Shown: piece by piece, positions 44,414 through 54,347 of the stretch
Layout: every line of letters starts with the position of its first letter
Position numbering within the stretch: position 1 is the stretch's first letter
DNA from: Aquimarina sp. RZ0
GTDB lineage: Bacteria > Bacteroidota > Bacteroidia > Flavobacteriales > Flavobacteriaceae
Direction of reading: 5' to 3'
NCBI RefSeq assembly: GCF_008370685.1
Contig: NZ_VTZU01000014.1
Location: forward strand, 1 to 64,000
Length of the DNA stretch: 64,000 nucleotides
Position numbers and translations under genes: made by a program
Notes under the pieces: model-generated
What the model saw: only the letters and a program-made list of their open reading frames with translations
Database searches by the model: none
Told to the model about the DNA's origin: nothing

Positions 44414-46906
44414 ATGAAAACATTATTATCATTCTTATCTTTAGCTTTGCTAGCTGGATCAAGCATCAAAGCCCAAATCACATATAGTGATGACTTTGAC
44501 AAGGGCATATTAAGCATTAATTCCTCTCCTGGATATACTCCATCTTTATCAAATAACATGTTATTACTAACAGCAAATGGATCAGCTGATCTATGGGAAT
44601 CTCTATCCTACAAAATACATATGGATGGTGTTGATTCGAATACTGATGCTTCTGCAGTTCCTAAATTATATATAAAAGCAAAAGGCACTGACCTTCCTAA
44701 CCTAAGAATTGATCTAAGAGATGCTAATGGATATGTTACAAATTTCTCTGGACAGTCTACGGTTCTTATTGATGAATTCAAAATTTATGAATTAAACTAT
44801 GAAGGTAAGCTACTGGATGGTGGATATGGAGGACCTTGCCTTCCAGCAGATGCTCCTTGCCCTGTAGATGCAACACAAATTTCTAATTTGGAAATGTTTA
44901 TAAACCCGGGAGTAGGTGGATATAATGGAACCATAGAAATAGAATGGATTTCTCTTGGAGCACCGCTGGAAGATATCCCTTCTGCTCCAGAATTTGATAT
45001 AAGATACAACCAGGTATCTTATCTAAAAGGACGGGATAAATTGATCAATATCGTCAGTATTAATAGTTTTTCCAGCAAATCTTACACTGTTTACGACAGT
45101 GCTGATAATGCTATCATTTCTGGTACAACAGATACATCAGTACTCTGGAGTGATTCTGGAGAATATGTTGCTACAGTTGATGTATCCTCAATTGACACAG
45201 AAGGAACTTATAGATTTGTTATTGATGAGCTTGAGATCAACTTTACTATAAACAACGATGGATATCAGGAAATCAGAGAGCAAGCTTTTAAGTATTATTA
45301 TTACAATAGAGCGTCAACCTCATTGACTGCTGACTATGCAGGTATATATGCCAGAAATGCCGGTCATCCAGACACAGATGTAATTATACACGCATCTGCT
45401 GCTTCTCCAGCAAGACCTGCAGGAACCAAAATAGCTGCTCCAAAAGGCTGGTATGATGCGGGAGATTATAATAAATATATAGTGAATAGCGGGATTAGCA
45501 CTTACACATTATTGGCAGCTTATGAACATTATGACACCTATTATAAAAACTTAGAATTTAATATCCCGGAAAAAGGAAATGCCATTCCCGATATTCTGGA
45601 CGAAACCATTTGGAATCTGGATTGGATGCTAGCTATGCAAGATCCTAATGACGGTGGAGTCTATCATAAATTGACAGGACTGAATTTTTCTGGAAATATA
45701 ATGCCTGATCAATATACCTTTGATCGCTATGTCGTTCAGAAGACCACAGCTGCCGCTCTAAATTTTGCCGCGGTAACAGCAGTAGCTTCTAGAATATTTG
45801 CAGATTTTGAAGCAGAAAAACCTGGATATAGTGCAACACTACTTCAGGCTTCAAAAGATGCATATTCCTGGGCAAAAGCAAATCCTACTGTGTATTATGT
45901 ACAACCATCGGATGTTAAAACTGGGGAATATGGAGATAACAATGTAACAGATGAGTTTCAGTGGGCGGCGGTAGAATTATTTATCTCTACTAAAGATATT
46001 CAATATAAAAATGATATTAATATTGCCAATATTAACGCTCAAGTACCTACCTGGTCAAGTTCATCCATGCTTGCTCTGTTTTCTATAGCGCATCATGCTT
46101 CAGAACTATCGGGTGATATTAATGTCTCAGCAGCTAATAACAAGCTTTTAGAAACCGCCAATGTATTAAAAAACAATGTTGACAGCTCTCCTATGAATAT
46201 TACGATGACTACCCCAGATTATGTTTGGGGAAGTAATGGGCAGATAGGAAATCAATTATTTGTTTTAATAAGAGCATATGAATTGACAGGTGATGAATCT
46301 TATCTAAGTGCTACTTATAAATCTATGGATTATATCTTTGGTCGTAACGGCACAGGATATTGCTATGTGACCGGTTTTGGAAATAGAAAAGTAATTGATC
46401 CACACCATAGAATATCTGTTTCTGATGGTATTGCTCAACCAGTACCAGGAATGATTGTAGGAGGACCTCATCCTGGTCAACAAGATTCTTGTAGTGGATA
46501 TCCTAATGCAAATCCAGCTTCTTCTTTTGTTGATAATTACTGCTCTTATTCTACAAACGAAATAACCATTAACTGGAATGCTCCATTAGTATACTCAATA
46601 CATGCTTTATACAACTATCAAAATGAATCATCTGTACTATCTGTTACTGATAATTTTGACGAAACTTTAGAAAATATATTTGAAGTTTATCCCAATCCTG
46701 CAAATAAAGTATTACATATAAAAACAGCTATTACTAATACTTCTCCAAATATTGAATTGTATTCTATACTGGGTAAAAAAATATTTTCAAAACAGCTTAA
46801 GGATACTGATTCTGCAATAGACATTACCAATCTGTCACCAGGACTCTATTTAGCAAAAATAACTACTAAAACCCATAAGTATACAGCAAAAATCTTAAAG
46901 AAATAA
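44414..46906 (+). CDS. GH9 family cellulase with T9SS type A sorting domain
   Basis: This is an 830-aa exported enzyme. After the signal peptide (MKTLLSFLSLALLAGSSIKA) comes a carbohydrate-binding-like jelly roll (about 22-190), then a CelD_N-type Ig domain (about 195-285, FDIRYNQVSYLKGRDKLINI). The GH9 barrel (about 290-745) shows KGWYDAGDYNKYIVN with the catalytic Asp pair (around 349-352), GRNGTGYCYVTGFG, the HHRIS block and YSTNEITINWNAPL with the acid Glu (around 715). The tail FEVYPNPANKVLHIK ... LSPGLYLAKI is a type A T9SS domain. Likely a secreted endo- or processive beta-1,4-glucanase, working with the GH8 enzyme. Confidence 0.93.
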   Translation: MKTLLSFLSLALLAGSSIKAQITYSDDFDKGILSINSSPGYTPSLSNNMLLLTANGSADLWESLSYKIHMDGVDSNTDASAVPKLYIKAKGTDLPNLRIDLRDANGYVTNFSGQSTVLIDEFKIYELNYEGKLLDGGYGGPCLPADAPCPVDATQISNLEMFINPGVGGYNGTIEIEWISLGAPLEDIPSAPEFDIRYNQVSYLKGRDKLINIVSINSFSSKSYTVYDSADNAIISGTTDTSVLWSDSGEYVATVDVSSIDTEGTYRFVIDELEINFTINNDGYQEIREQAFKYYYYNRASTSLTADYAGIYARNAGHPDTDVIIHASAASPARPAGTKIAAPKGWYDAGDYNKYIVNSGISTYTLLAAYEHYDTYYKNLEFNIPEKGNAIPDILDETIWNLDWMLAMQDPNDGGVYHKLTGLNFSGNIMPDQYTFDRYVVQKTTAAALNFAAVTAVASRIFADFEAEKPGYSATLLQASKDAYSWAKANPTVYYVQPSDVKTGEYGDNNVTDEFQWAAVELFISTKDIQYKNDINIANINAQVPTWSSSSMLALFSIAHHASELSGDINVSAANNKLLETANVLKNNVDSSPMNITMTTPDYVWGSNGQIGNQLFVLIRAYELTGDESYLSATYKSMDYIFGRNGTGYCYVTGFGNRKVIDPHHRISVSDGIAQPVPGMIVGGPHPGQQDSCSGYPNANPASSFVDNYCSYSTNEITINWNAPLVYSIHALYNYQNESSVLSVTDNFDETLENIFEVYPNPANKVLHIKTAITNTSPNIELYSILGKKIFSKQLKDTDSAIDITNLSPGLYLAKITTKTHKYTAKILKK

Positions 46907-47088
46907 GTATCTATTCGCTTTAACAATTCAAGAACCTTTAAGCTTAATTCTGAAAAATAACACAGTGTAAGCTTAGAGGTTTTATATTTTAATTTACTAC
47001 TGCTGATTTAAAATTATAATTCAAATTGGTTCTTTTCATTTATACTTAAAAACAAAAAGAGGTCTTAGCTATAGATATGCCTTATTCA

Positions 47089-47220
47089 TCTTTTGAATTT
47101 ACTGGAATAAAATATCCTTTTTTTCACCCAGTTTCAGAATAAAAAATATCAATAGCGCTCGCTGCTATTGCTGAATTTTCTTTGGCGTCTGAATCAAAAA
47201 ACATCTAATTTAAAAGAAGA
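47089..47220. repeat. Diverged palindromic element of about 130 bp
   Basis: The ends pair imperfectly (TCTTTTGAATTT with the complement of AATTTAAAAGAAGA). Its complement from 47171-47195 reads like the interior of the 36068 element. TTTGAATTTACTRGAATAA at its left end also occurs at 27550-27568. It fills the 318-bp gap between the convergent GH9 and lpxD genes, in which I see no gene. Confidence 0.5.
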
Positions 47221-47224
47221 CATA

Positions 47225-48214
47225 TTATCTACCAAGCTTACGCAAAGCCACCCATTGCTTAAGCATATCTCTGGAATCGCAAGCAGGATATCCTAGAACT
47301 GTTTTTCCTGCCGGAACATCATTCATAACACCTGACCCTGCTCCGACCACAGCACCCGAATGAATTGTTGTATGATCTTTTATAGAAGCACTGCCTCCAA
47401 TAACAACTCCATCACCCAGGGTAACCGAACCTGCTAAACCGCTGCTACCTGCCATAATACAAAAACGTCCCAACACAGAATTATGACCGATCTGTACCAA
47501 ATTATCAATTTTACAACCATCACCTAATATAGTAGAACTAAATTTAGCGCGATCCACACAAGAATTTGCTCCTATTTCAACACCATTTCCAATAACGACA
47601 TTTCCGATATGCGGTATTTTCACAAGTCCTCGGCCGTCTTCGCTAGGACGATAGCCAAAACCATCAGCTCCAATACTCACATTATTATGAAAAATACAAT
47701 GACTCCCAATTTTAGAACGTTCTCGAATTACTGTCCCCGACCAAATAACACTATGATTCCCTACTACAGAATCGTCAAAAACAGTTACATTGGGATAAAA
47801 CACAACACCTTCTCCTAAAACAACATCTTTTCCAATATAACAACCTGCTCCAATTTTGCACCCAACTCCGATAACTGCTGATTTATGAATTACGGCCGTA
47901 GGATGAATATCTGTATCAAAAACCGGGTCTTCAGGACGAAATAATTCTAACAATTTGGACATTGCTAAATCTGCATTTTTTACCATAATAAATGCTCGGT
48001 CAGCACCAGGCTCAATAGTTAAGTTTTCATTAACAATGGCAGCACAGGCGCCAGAGGTTTCCCATAAACGTGCATATTTTGAACTTCCAATAAAGGTGAC
48101 CTGATCATTTTTAGCATTCTTCAATTGATCTAGACCTGTTATTTTTTTATTAGTACTACCTACTAACTTTCCTTTCAAAATAGTATTGATTTCTTCTATA
48201 GTAAACGATTTCAT
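47225..48214 (-). CDS. lpxD: UDP-3-O-acylglucosamine N-acyltransferase (LpxD)
   Basis: This is a 329-aa protein. The N-terminal uridine-binding domain (about 1-100, LKNAKNDQVTFIGSSKYARL) is followed by a left-handed beta-helix of hexapeptide repeats (about 108-290, AVIGVGCKIGAGCYIGKDVV). The catalytic-type His region FHNNVSIGADGFGY and VQIGHNSVLG are clear. It adds the N-linked 3-hydroxyacyl chain during lipid A synthesis. It stands alone here, away from lpxC/lpxA; flavobacteria often carry a second LpxD copy, so this may be that paralogue. Confidence 0.9.
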   Translation of the reverse strand: MKSFTIEEINTILKGKLVGSTNKKITGLDQLKNAKNDQVTFIGSSKYARLWETSGACAAIVNENLTIEPGADRAFIMVKNADLAMSKLLELFRPEDPVFDTDIHPTAVIHKSAVIGVGCKIGAGCYIGKDVVLGEGVVFYPNVTVFDDSVVGNHSVIWSGTVIRERSKIGSHCIFHNNVSIGADGFGYRPSEDGRGLVKIPHIGNVVIGNGVEIGANSCVDRAKFSSTILGDGCKIDNLVQIGHNSVLGRFCIMAGSSGLAGSVTLGDGVVIGGSASIKDHTTIHSGAVVGAGSGVMNDVPAGKTVLGYPACDSRDMLKQWVALRKLGR

Positions 48215-48614
48215 TATTTTTTATTAAGTAATTATTGAATATATTTGATCTATCATTTTTTTTTGCAAAACTTACACAGTCATTGTAAATAATAATGCTA
48301 TAAGAAGTAATGAAGTATTAAAAACTATACAAAAGAATCAATCTAGTTAATTTTTAACAAATCCTCTTTTATTATTATTAGATGTTGTCAATTAATATCA
48401 TTCTTTATCTAAAATCAAAATAATTCAATTTTATATCATAGCCGTTTCATATAAGCACTGACATAACGCAGTTTTTGATCTGTTATACAAGGCATCAACG
48501 TTATTTTTCCCAGAAAGTTGCTTGTCTAACAAATATTTTAAAAAGTTTCGTAAAAAATAAAACCTCAACTCACAAGGAATTGAGGTTTTGTTAGCACTTT
48601 AAAGAAAGTACGTA
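48215..48614. other. 400-bp gap between lpxD and sucB
   Basis: Apart from the sucAB terminator at 48559-48589, I see nothing supportable; the lpxD promoter should lie in its left part. Confidence 0.5.
48559..48589 (-). terminator. Terminator of the sucA-sucB transcript
   Basis: Perfect 10-bp stem AAAACCTCAA/TTGAGGTTTT with an 11-nt loop, 26 bp after the sucB stop. Reading the minus strand, the stem runs into a T-rich tract. Confidence 0.8.
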
Positions 48615-49835
48615 TTACATCTCTAATGCTTTATTTATATTATTATTCATTAGTAGTTCTTCCGGGTTTTCCAACGCTTCTTTAACAGCAACCAAAAATC
48701 CTACTGATTCTTTACCATCAATAATTCTATGATCATATGATAATGCCACATACATAATAGGAGCGACAACAATCTGACCTTCTCTTACTATTGGTCGTTC
48801 TACAATATTATGCATCCCCAAAATTGCACTTTGAGGAGGGTTGATAATAGGGGTTGATAACATACTTCCAAAAACCCCTCCATTAGTAATTGTAAAAGTT
48901 CCTCCTGTCATTTCATCAACTGTAATCTGACCTTCACGAGCTCTTATTGCTAATCTTTTCACTTCGGATTCTACACCTCTGAAACTTAGATTCTCAGCAT
49001 TTCGTATAACTGGCACCATCAAACCTTTAGGCCCGGAAACTGCAATACTAATATCCTGAAAATCATAAGAAATCATTTCTTTACCATCAATCATAGAATT
49101 TACAGAAGGGTACATTTTTAATGCTCTCACACAAGCCAATGTAAAGAAAGACATAAATCCAAGACCTACCCCATGCTTACTTTTAAAGTTTTCTTTATAC
49201 TGCTTTCTAAGATCAAAAATTGGTTGCATATCTACTTCATTAAAAGTAGTTAACATTGCCGTTTCATTTTTAACCGAAACTAAGCGTTCTGCTACTTTAC
49301 GGCGAAGCATTGATAATTTAGAACGTGATTCTCCTCTCTGTCCGGGACCAGGAGTCCCCATAGAAGGAGTAGCTTTTATTGCATCTTCTTTAGTAATACG
49401 TCCGTCTCGACCAGTACCTTGCACCTGAGAAGTATTGATTCCTTTTTCTGCCAACACCTTTTTTGCAGCCGGCGAAGCCGTTCCGGTAGCATATGTTTCT
49501 GTCTTGGCAGGTGTAGCTGGTGTAGCTACTACAGCTTTCTTTTCTTCTACCTTAGGAGTTTTTTCTACCGGTTCATCACCTCCTCCTTCTGGCTTAGCTG
49601 CATCTGTATCAATAAGGCATACTACCTGACCAACAGCTACAGCATCCCCTTCTTCAGCTTTTAAGGTAATAATACCGCTTTCTTCTGCGGGTAATTCTAA
49701 TGTTGCTTTATCACTATCTACTTCTGCAATAGCCTGATCTTTTGTTACATAATCACCATCTTCTACGAGCCATTGAGCAATTTCTACTTCTGTAATGGAT
49801 TCTCCCGGAGAAGGGACTTTCATTTCTAAAGCCAT
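48615..49835 (-). CDS. sucB: 2-oxoglutarate dehydrogenase E2, dihydrolipoyl succinyltransferase
   Basis: This is a 406-aa E2 subunit. The lipoyl domain (about 1-77) carries the lipoylated Lys in EVDSDKATLELPAEESG. A Lys/Ala/Pro-rich linker leads to the peripheral-subunit-binding domain (about 118-152, SPAAKKVLAEKGINTSQVQG). The catalytic domain (about 175-406) ends with SYDHRIIDGKESVGFLV, holding the active-site His and Asp. It transfers succinyl groups to CoA in the TCA cycle. It is encoded 60 bp after sucA, and a strong terminator follows it. Confidence 0.96.
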   Translation of the reverse strand: MALEMKVPSPGESITEVEIAQWLVEDGDYVTKDQAIAEVDSDKATLELPAEESGIITLKAEEGDAVAVGQVVCLIDTDAAKPEGGGDEPVEKTPKVEEKKAVVATPATPAKTETYATGTASPAAKKVLAEKGINTSQVQGTGRDGRITKEDAIKATPSMGTPGPGQRGESRSKLSMLRRKVAERLVSVKNETAMLTTFNEVDMQPIFDLRKQYKENFKSKHGVGLGFMSFFTLACVRALKMYPSVNSMIDGKEMISYDFQDISIAVSGPKGLMVPVIRNAENLSFRGVESEVKRLAIRAREGQITVDEMTGGTFTITNGGVFGSMLSTPIINPPQSAILGMHNIVERPIVREGQIVVAPIMYVALSYDHRIIDGKESVGFLVAVKEALENPEELLMNNNINKALEM

Positions 49836-49895
49836 AATTCTAATTTTATATATATATCACACTTTCGTGAAAATCTTCTATTTATACTTACTTTA

Positions 49896-52679
49896 CTATT
49901 TCTTTTTACGTCTTTGATTATCTTTTGTTTTATCAAACACATAGTCAATTACCTCCTGATGCCTTCTTTTAGACCTGGTAGCACTACCTGCAGCAGGGGC
50001 ACCGTATGGTCTCCTACTTGCAAATCTAAATGTTTTAGCATTATCATAATGCATTAGAATATGACTTAATGCACCCATATTCCTAGGTTCTTCCTGAGCC
50101 CAAACAACTTCATCAGCCTTATACTTCTTAATCAATGTATCCATCTCTCGAGCAGGCAGCGGGAACAATTGCTCTATACGTACCAAAGCAACATCTTTTC
50201 GTTCAGTTTTTCTTCTTTCTTTTAATAAATCATAATAAAACTTACCTGTACAAAAAACTAAAGTTTTGACATCTGCTTTTTTTACGTTAGTATCATCAAT
50301 TATGGTTTGAAAACTACCATTAGCAAACTCTTCTACCGTAGAAACCACTTCTTCATCTCTCAATAAACTTTTGGGAGTAAAAACAACCAATGGTTTACGG
50401 TACGATGCTTTCATTTGTCTACGGAGCAGGTGAAACATATTAGCAGGAGTAGTGACATCTGCCACAAACATGTTATCCTTTGCACATAGTTGCAGATAAC
50501 GCTCCATACGAGCTGACGAATGTTCTGCCCCCTGTCCTTCATACCCATGAGGTAATAACATCACCAGTCCATTTTGTAATTTCCACTTATCCTCTGCAGA
50601 AGATATATACTGATCAATCATAATTTGAGCACCATTACTAAAATCTCCAAATTGTGCTTCCCATATAGCCAATGTCTGAGGACTTGCCATGGCATATCCA
50701 TAATCAAAACCAACGACTGCATACTCAGAAAGTAATGAATTATAAATATAAAAATCCCCTTGATCTCCTTTTAGATTATTAAGTAATAAAACTTCTTCTT
50801 CGCTATCTTCTACTTTTATAACAGCATGCCTGTGGGAGAAAGTCCCTCTTTCCACATCTTGCCCAGACATCCTTACATCATATCCTTCTTTAAGCAAAGA
50901 ACCATACGCCAGTAATTCTCCCATCGACCAATCTAATTTATCAGTCTCAAAAAACATTTCATGTCGTTTCTCTACAATTTTTTGTATTTTTCGTAGAAAT
51001 TTTTTCTCTTCCGGAAGTTTCGTTATGACTTTTGCAATTTCTGTAAGTCCTTCTTTTGAATAGGTAGTATCTACCACTTCCATCATTTCATCTTCCTGTA
51101 CTCTAACAAAACCTGCCCATTCATCCTGCATAAACGGGGTTATAACAGTCTTCTCTTGCTTACGAGAATCTTCTAGTTCCTCTTCAAGAGAAGCTTTGTA
51201 TTCTTGCTCTAAGGTAGCTACATAATTTTTATCTATAATTCCTTCTGCAATTAATTTCTCTGCATAAATATCTCTCGGGTTTTTATGTTTAGCAATTGCT
51301 TTATATAATTTCGGTTGTGTAAAACGAGGTTCATCTCCTTCATTATGACCATATTTGCGATACCCTAAGAGATCAATAAATACATCTCTCCCAAAATTCA
51401 TTCTAAAATCTAAGGCAAAATTAGCTGCATGTACTACTGCTTCTGCATCATCTGCATTAACATGTAATACAGGAGACAATGTTACTTTACCAACATCTGT
51501 ACAATAGGTAGACGAACGTGCATCCAGATAATTAGTAGTAAAACCAATTTGATTATTTACTACTATATGTATGGTCCCTCCGGTTTTATATCCATCTAAT
51601 TGAGCCATCTGTACAATTTCATAGACTAAACCTTGCCCAGCAACTGCAGCATCTCCATGCACAACTATTGGTAAAACCTGAGAAATATTATCTTTATAAT
51701 GCGTATCTTGTTTTGCCCTGGTGATTCCTTCTACAACAGCTCCTACTGTTTCTAAATGAGAGGGATTGGGTGCAATGTTCATATTAATCGCTTTCCCAGA
51801 ATCTGTCTCTCTTTTTGAGGTCCACCCCAAATGATATTTCACATCCCCATCAAATACCGTTTCTTCATAATCTTTACCATCAAATTCGTTAAAGATATCT
51901 TTTGGGCTTTTACCAAATATATTTGTTAATGTACTGAGACGACCCCGATGCGCCATCCCCATGACAAATTCTTTAACGCCCATTGTAGCAGCTTTTTCTA
52001 CCAAAGCATCCAAAGCTGGAATTAATGATTCTCCTCCTTCCAGAGAAAAACGTTTTTGTCCTACGTATTTGGTATGTAAAAAACTCTCAAAAGCAACTGC
52101 CTGATTTAGTTTTTTAAGAATATGTTTTTTCTGCTCTCCAGAAAACTTAGTTTTATTAGTATTAAAATTTATACGCCCCTGTATCCATTTTCTTTCTTCA
52201 GGATTACGGATATACATATATTCTATACCTGTAGCATCACAATATATATGTTCCAGATGAACAATAATATTACTCAATGTATCTGGTCCTAACCCAATAA
52301 TTTCACCAGCATTAAAAATAGTATTGAGATCTGCCTGACTCAGCCCAAAATTCTCTAATGATAAGGTAGGATTATATTTTCTTCGATCCCTAACCGGGTT
52401 TGTCTTCGTAAATAAATGTCCTCGTGTTCTATATGCATCGATAAGTCTTACTACCTGAAATTCTTTTTGTACATTCTCTGGAACAGCAACTGTTTCTCCT
52501 GATGATTTTTCAACGTAGACTGTTTCTATTGAGCCATCGGTATTTTCTATACCGAAATCAAACCCTTGAAAAAATGCTCTCCAACTTGGTTCTACACCAT
52601 CGGGATTTTGCAAATATTGGTCGTATAAATCTGCAAAAAATGCGGTATTAGCCGCATTTAAAAATGAATATTTATCCAT
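49896..52679 (-). CDS. sucA: 2-oxoglutarate dehydrogenase E1 component
   Basis: From the preferred ATG at 52679 the product is 927 aa; a frame to 52721 adds 14 residues but would overlap the promoter box. The N-terminus (MDKYSFLNAANTAFFADLYD) is the E1o E2-binding segment. ThDP-dependent domains show KEFVMGMAHRGRLSTLTNIF, VHGDAAVAGQGLVYE and RFTQPKLYKAI; the pyrimidine-binding part has DVERGTFSHRHAVIK and LLPHGYEGQGAEHSSAR. It decarboxylates 2-oxoglutarate and succinylates the E2 lipoyl group. sucA and sucB form one operon. Confidence 0.96.
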   Translation of the reverse strand: MDKYSFLNAANTAFFADLYDQYLQNPDGVEPSWRAFFQGFDFGIENTDGSIETVYVEKSSGETVAVPENVQKEFQVVRLIDAYRTRGHLFTKTNPVRDRRKYNPTLSLENFGLSQADLNTIFNAGEIIGLGPDTLSNIIVHLEHIYCDATGIEYMYIRNPEERKWIQGRINFNTNKTKFSGEQKKHILKKLNQAVAFESFLHTKYVGQKRFSLEGGESLIPALDALVEKAATMGVKEFVMGMAHRGRLSTLTNIFGKSPKDIFNEFDGKDYEETVFDGDVKYHLGWTSKRETDSGKAINMNIAPNPSHLETVGAVVEGITRAKQDTHYKDNISQVLPIVVHGDAAVAGQGLVYEIVQMAQLDGYKTGGTIHIVVNNQIGFTTNYLDARSSTYCTDVGKVTLSPVLHVNADDAEAVVHAANFALDFRMNFGRDVFIDLLGYRKYGHNEGDEPRFTQPKLYKAIAKHKNPRDIYAEKLIAEGIIDKNYVATLEQEYKASLEEELEDSRKQEKTVITPFMQDEWAGFVRVQEDEMMEVVDTTYSKEGLTEIAKVITKLPEEKKFLRKIQKIVEKRHEMFFETDKLDWSMGELLAYGSLLKEGYDVRMSGQDVERGTFSHRHAVIKVEDSEEEVLLLNNLKGDQGDFYIYNSLLSEYAVVGFDYGYAMASPQTLAIWEAQFGDFSNGAQIMIDQYISSAEDKWKLQNGLVMLLPHGYEGQGAEHSSARMERYLQLCAKDNMFVADVTTPANMFHLLRRQMKASYRKPLVVFTPKSLLRDEEVVSTVEEFANGSFQTIIDDTNVKKADVKTLVFCTGKFYYDLLKERRKTERKDVALVRIEQLFPLPAREMDTLIKKYKADEVVWAQEEPRNMGALSHILMHYDNAKTFRFASRRPYGAPAAGSATRSKRRHQEVIDYVFDKTKDNQRRKKK

Positions 52680-52718
52680 ATATATGTCCTCAATCGTTTT
52701 TTTATTGACAAAACGATA

Positions 52719-52726
52719 CAAAAATA
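52719..52726 (-). promoter_or_regulatory. TAnnTTTG promoter box of sucA
   Basis: On the minus strand the sequence reads TATTTTTG, 40 bp before the ATG at 52679. This supports the inner start, because the outer ATG (52721) would lie within the box. Confidence 0.45.
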
Positions 52727-52794
52727 CAACAATTACAGTATATTGAGTATCGAATTATATATATTTATTATGACGTTTTTTTAGAAATTTAACA

Positions 52795-53316
52795 ATGAAA
52801 ATGATTCTTATTCAGAATATCAAATCACTCATCTTAGTTTCTATAATTTTATGTTCCTTACAAAAAAATTATAGTCAAGATGAAAATTTTTGGTCGCACA
52901 TTAGTATTGGGGGAAATATCGGAATTGGATTTTCTAATAACTCCTTTAGTGCTGTAGTTGCTCCTGCGGCTATCTATAATTTTAGTAATCAATTCAGTGC
53001 AGGTTTAGGACTTAATTTTGGATATACAGATGGTCAAAACTTCACTGCGACCAATTATGGAGCTAGTATCATTACTTTATACAACCCTTTTCCGAGCTTA
53101 CAGCTCTCGGCAGAGTTTGAAGAGATGGGAGTGAGTAGAAGTTTTGATCTTAATGGATCTGATTTTAATGAAGATTATTGGTATCCCGCATTGTTCATCG
53201 GTGTTGGTTACAGAGTAGGCTTTATAAGTGTAGGGCTTAGATATGACACATTGTATGATGAGAATACGAGTATATATACTAGTGCTTATGCCCCTTTTGT
53301 AAGGATATTTTTTTAA
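52795..53316 (+). CDS. Small outer-membrane beta-barrel protein
   Basis: This is a 173-aa protein with an N-terminal export segment (IKSLILVSIILCSLQKNYSQ) and alternating aromatic/small residues in strands (HISIGGNIGIGFSNNSF, QFSAGLGLNFGYTDG, FIGVGYRVGFISVGLRYDT), ending in PFVRIFF, the terminal Phe typical of barrel proteins recognised by BAM. It probably has eight strands. It is divergent from sucA, 115 bp apart; some databases label such neighbours alpha-ketoglutarate decarboxylase, which the sequence does not support. Confidence 0.75.
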   Translation: MKMILIQNIKSLILVSIILCSLQKNYSQDENFWSHISIGGNIGIGFSNNSFSAVVAPAAIYNFSNQFSAGLGLNFGYTDGQNFTATNYGASIITLYNPFPSLQLSAEFEEMGVSRSFDLNGSDFNEDYWYPALFIGVGYRVGFISVGLRYDTLYDENTSIYTSAYAPFVRIFF

Positions 53317-53681
53317 TAGTATTACTTCTTGACAGGACTTTTTTAATGTTATTATCGTTTTTAGAACAATTAAGTGTCGAGTTAAAAACCGTAAAAAAAT
53401 AAAGCATAAAAAGTAATTTAAGAGGATAAAAGCTATATTTGGGATAAATTTATATAATAAAAGGTAGGGAGGTTCGTTATATACGTTTAGAAACACACAA
53501 ATTAACTTTTATTTAGATAAACCTATATAGTTACTAAATATACATCCATTTCTACCCTAATGATTATTTAAGAAAAGTTCTATAAATAATGGATATTCTA
53601 AGTTCCAGCTGTAAAGGAAAAAGAGTGTTTGGTTATTTTTTTGATTAAATAATACAATGGAAACACATAAAAGTATATACT

Positions 53682-54074
53682 ATGAAAAACTTTACACTCT
53701 TAGCTTATTTAGGAATTTTTACTTGCACTATTTGCTTCTACTCCTGTTCTGGATCAAAAGAGATTCCTTCGGCAGATGCGGATGCCACTTATAAGTATTA
53801 TAAGGTCAAAAAAAAGAATCAAAAAGCTGTTACTGGACATGTCAACTCTAAAGAGATTGTATTAAAAGCATATAATGTTATCCAAAAACATACAACAAGT
53901 GATATGAATGACATTGCTTTATCTAAGATTACAAAAACCAAAAGTGGCTATCATTGGAGGTTTGCGAATGTCAAAACTGGTAAAAATTATATTGCCACTG
54001 CAAATCACAAATTTGAAGCCGTAAACATTTATGAAAAACCAAAAGAAAGCAAGAAAATAATTACGAATTTATGA
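53682..54074 (+). CDS. Small lipoprotein (130 aa)
   Basis: The signal MKNFTLLAYLGIFTCTICFYSC ends in a lipobox with Cys. The rest is a Lys-rich domain (KVKKKNQKAVTGHVNSKEIV ... TKSGYHWRFANVKTGKNYIA) with beta-strand character. I recognise no family. Two hairpins with T-runs follow within 260 bp. The 365-bp gap before it holds no gene I can see. Confidence 0.65.
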   Translation: MKNFTLLAYLGIFTCTICFYSCSGSKEIPSADADATYKYYKVKKKNQKAVTGHVNSKEIVLKAYNVIQKHTTSDMNDIALSKITKTKSGYHWRFANVKTGKNYIATANHKFEAVNIYEKPKESKKIITNL

Positions 54075-54244
54075 TTGATATAATAGAGCTATAGAAATCT
54101 CTATTTGTTAATTACTGTGTATTGAATTTTAATAGAAATCTTATCTGTTCTATTCATTAATTGTTTTCAAAGATCTTGTAAAACTCTTTTAATTTTTTGC
54201 TTGCTATTCTTATGCGTTAAAAAATACATGTATCATTACATATA

Positions 54245-54283
54245 AACCATTTGATCTATTGGCTATCAATAGATCAAATGGTT
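54245..54283. terminator. 17-bp perfect hairpin terminator
   Basis: Arms 54245-54261 and 54267-54283 are exact complements around a 5-nt loop, followed by a T-run on the plus strand. It lies 170 bp after the lipoprotein stop and can serve that gene. Confidence 0.8.
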
Positions 54284-54299
54284 TTTTTATTTTAAAGAA

Positions 54300-54333
54300 A
54301 AAGAGGAAATCTAAAAAATCAGATATCCTCTTT
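54300..54333. terminator. Second hairpin, 13-bp arms with one mismatch
   Basis: Arms 54300-54312 (AAAGAGGAAATCT) and 54321-54333 pair with one mismatch and run into TTTTTT. With the preceding hairpin it forms a tandem terminator between convergent genes. Confidence 0.6.
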
Positions 54334-54347
54334 TTTAGGACTAGATA

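Noticed and set aside
52680..52721. Outer ATG for sucA
   Set aside because: A TAnnTTTG-like box overlaps that codon, and the inner MDKYSFLN start matches the family N-terminus.
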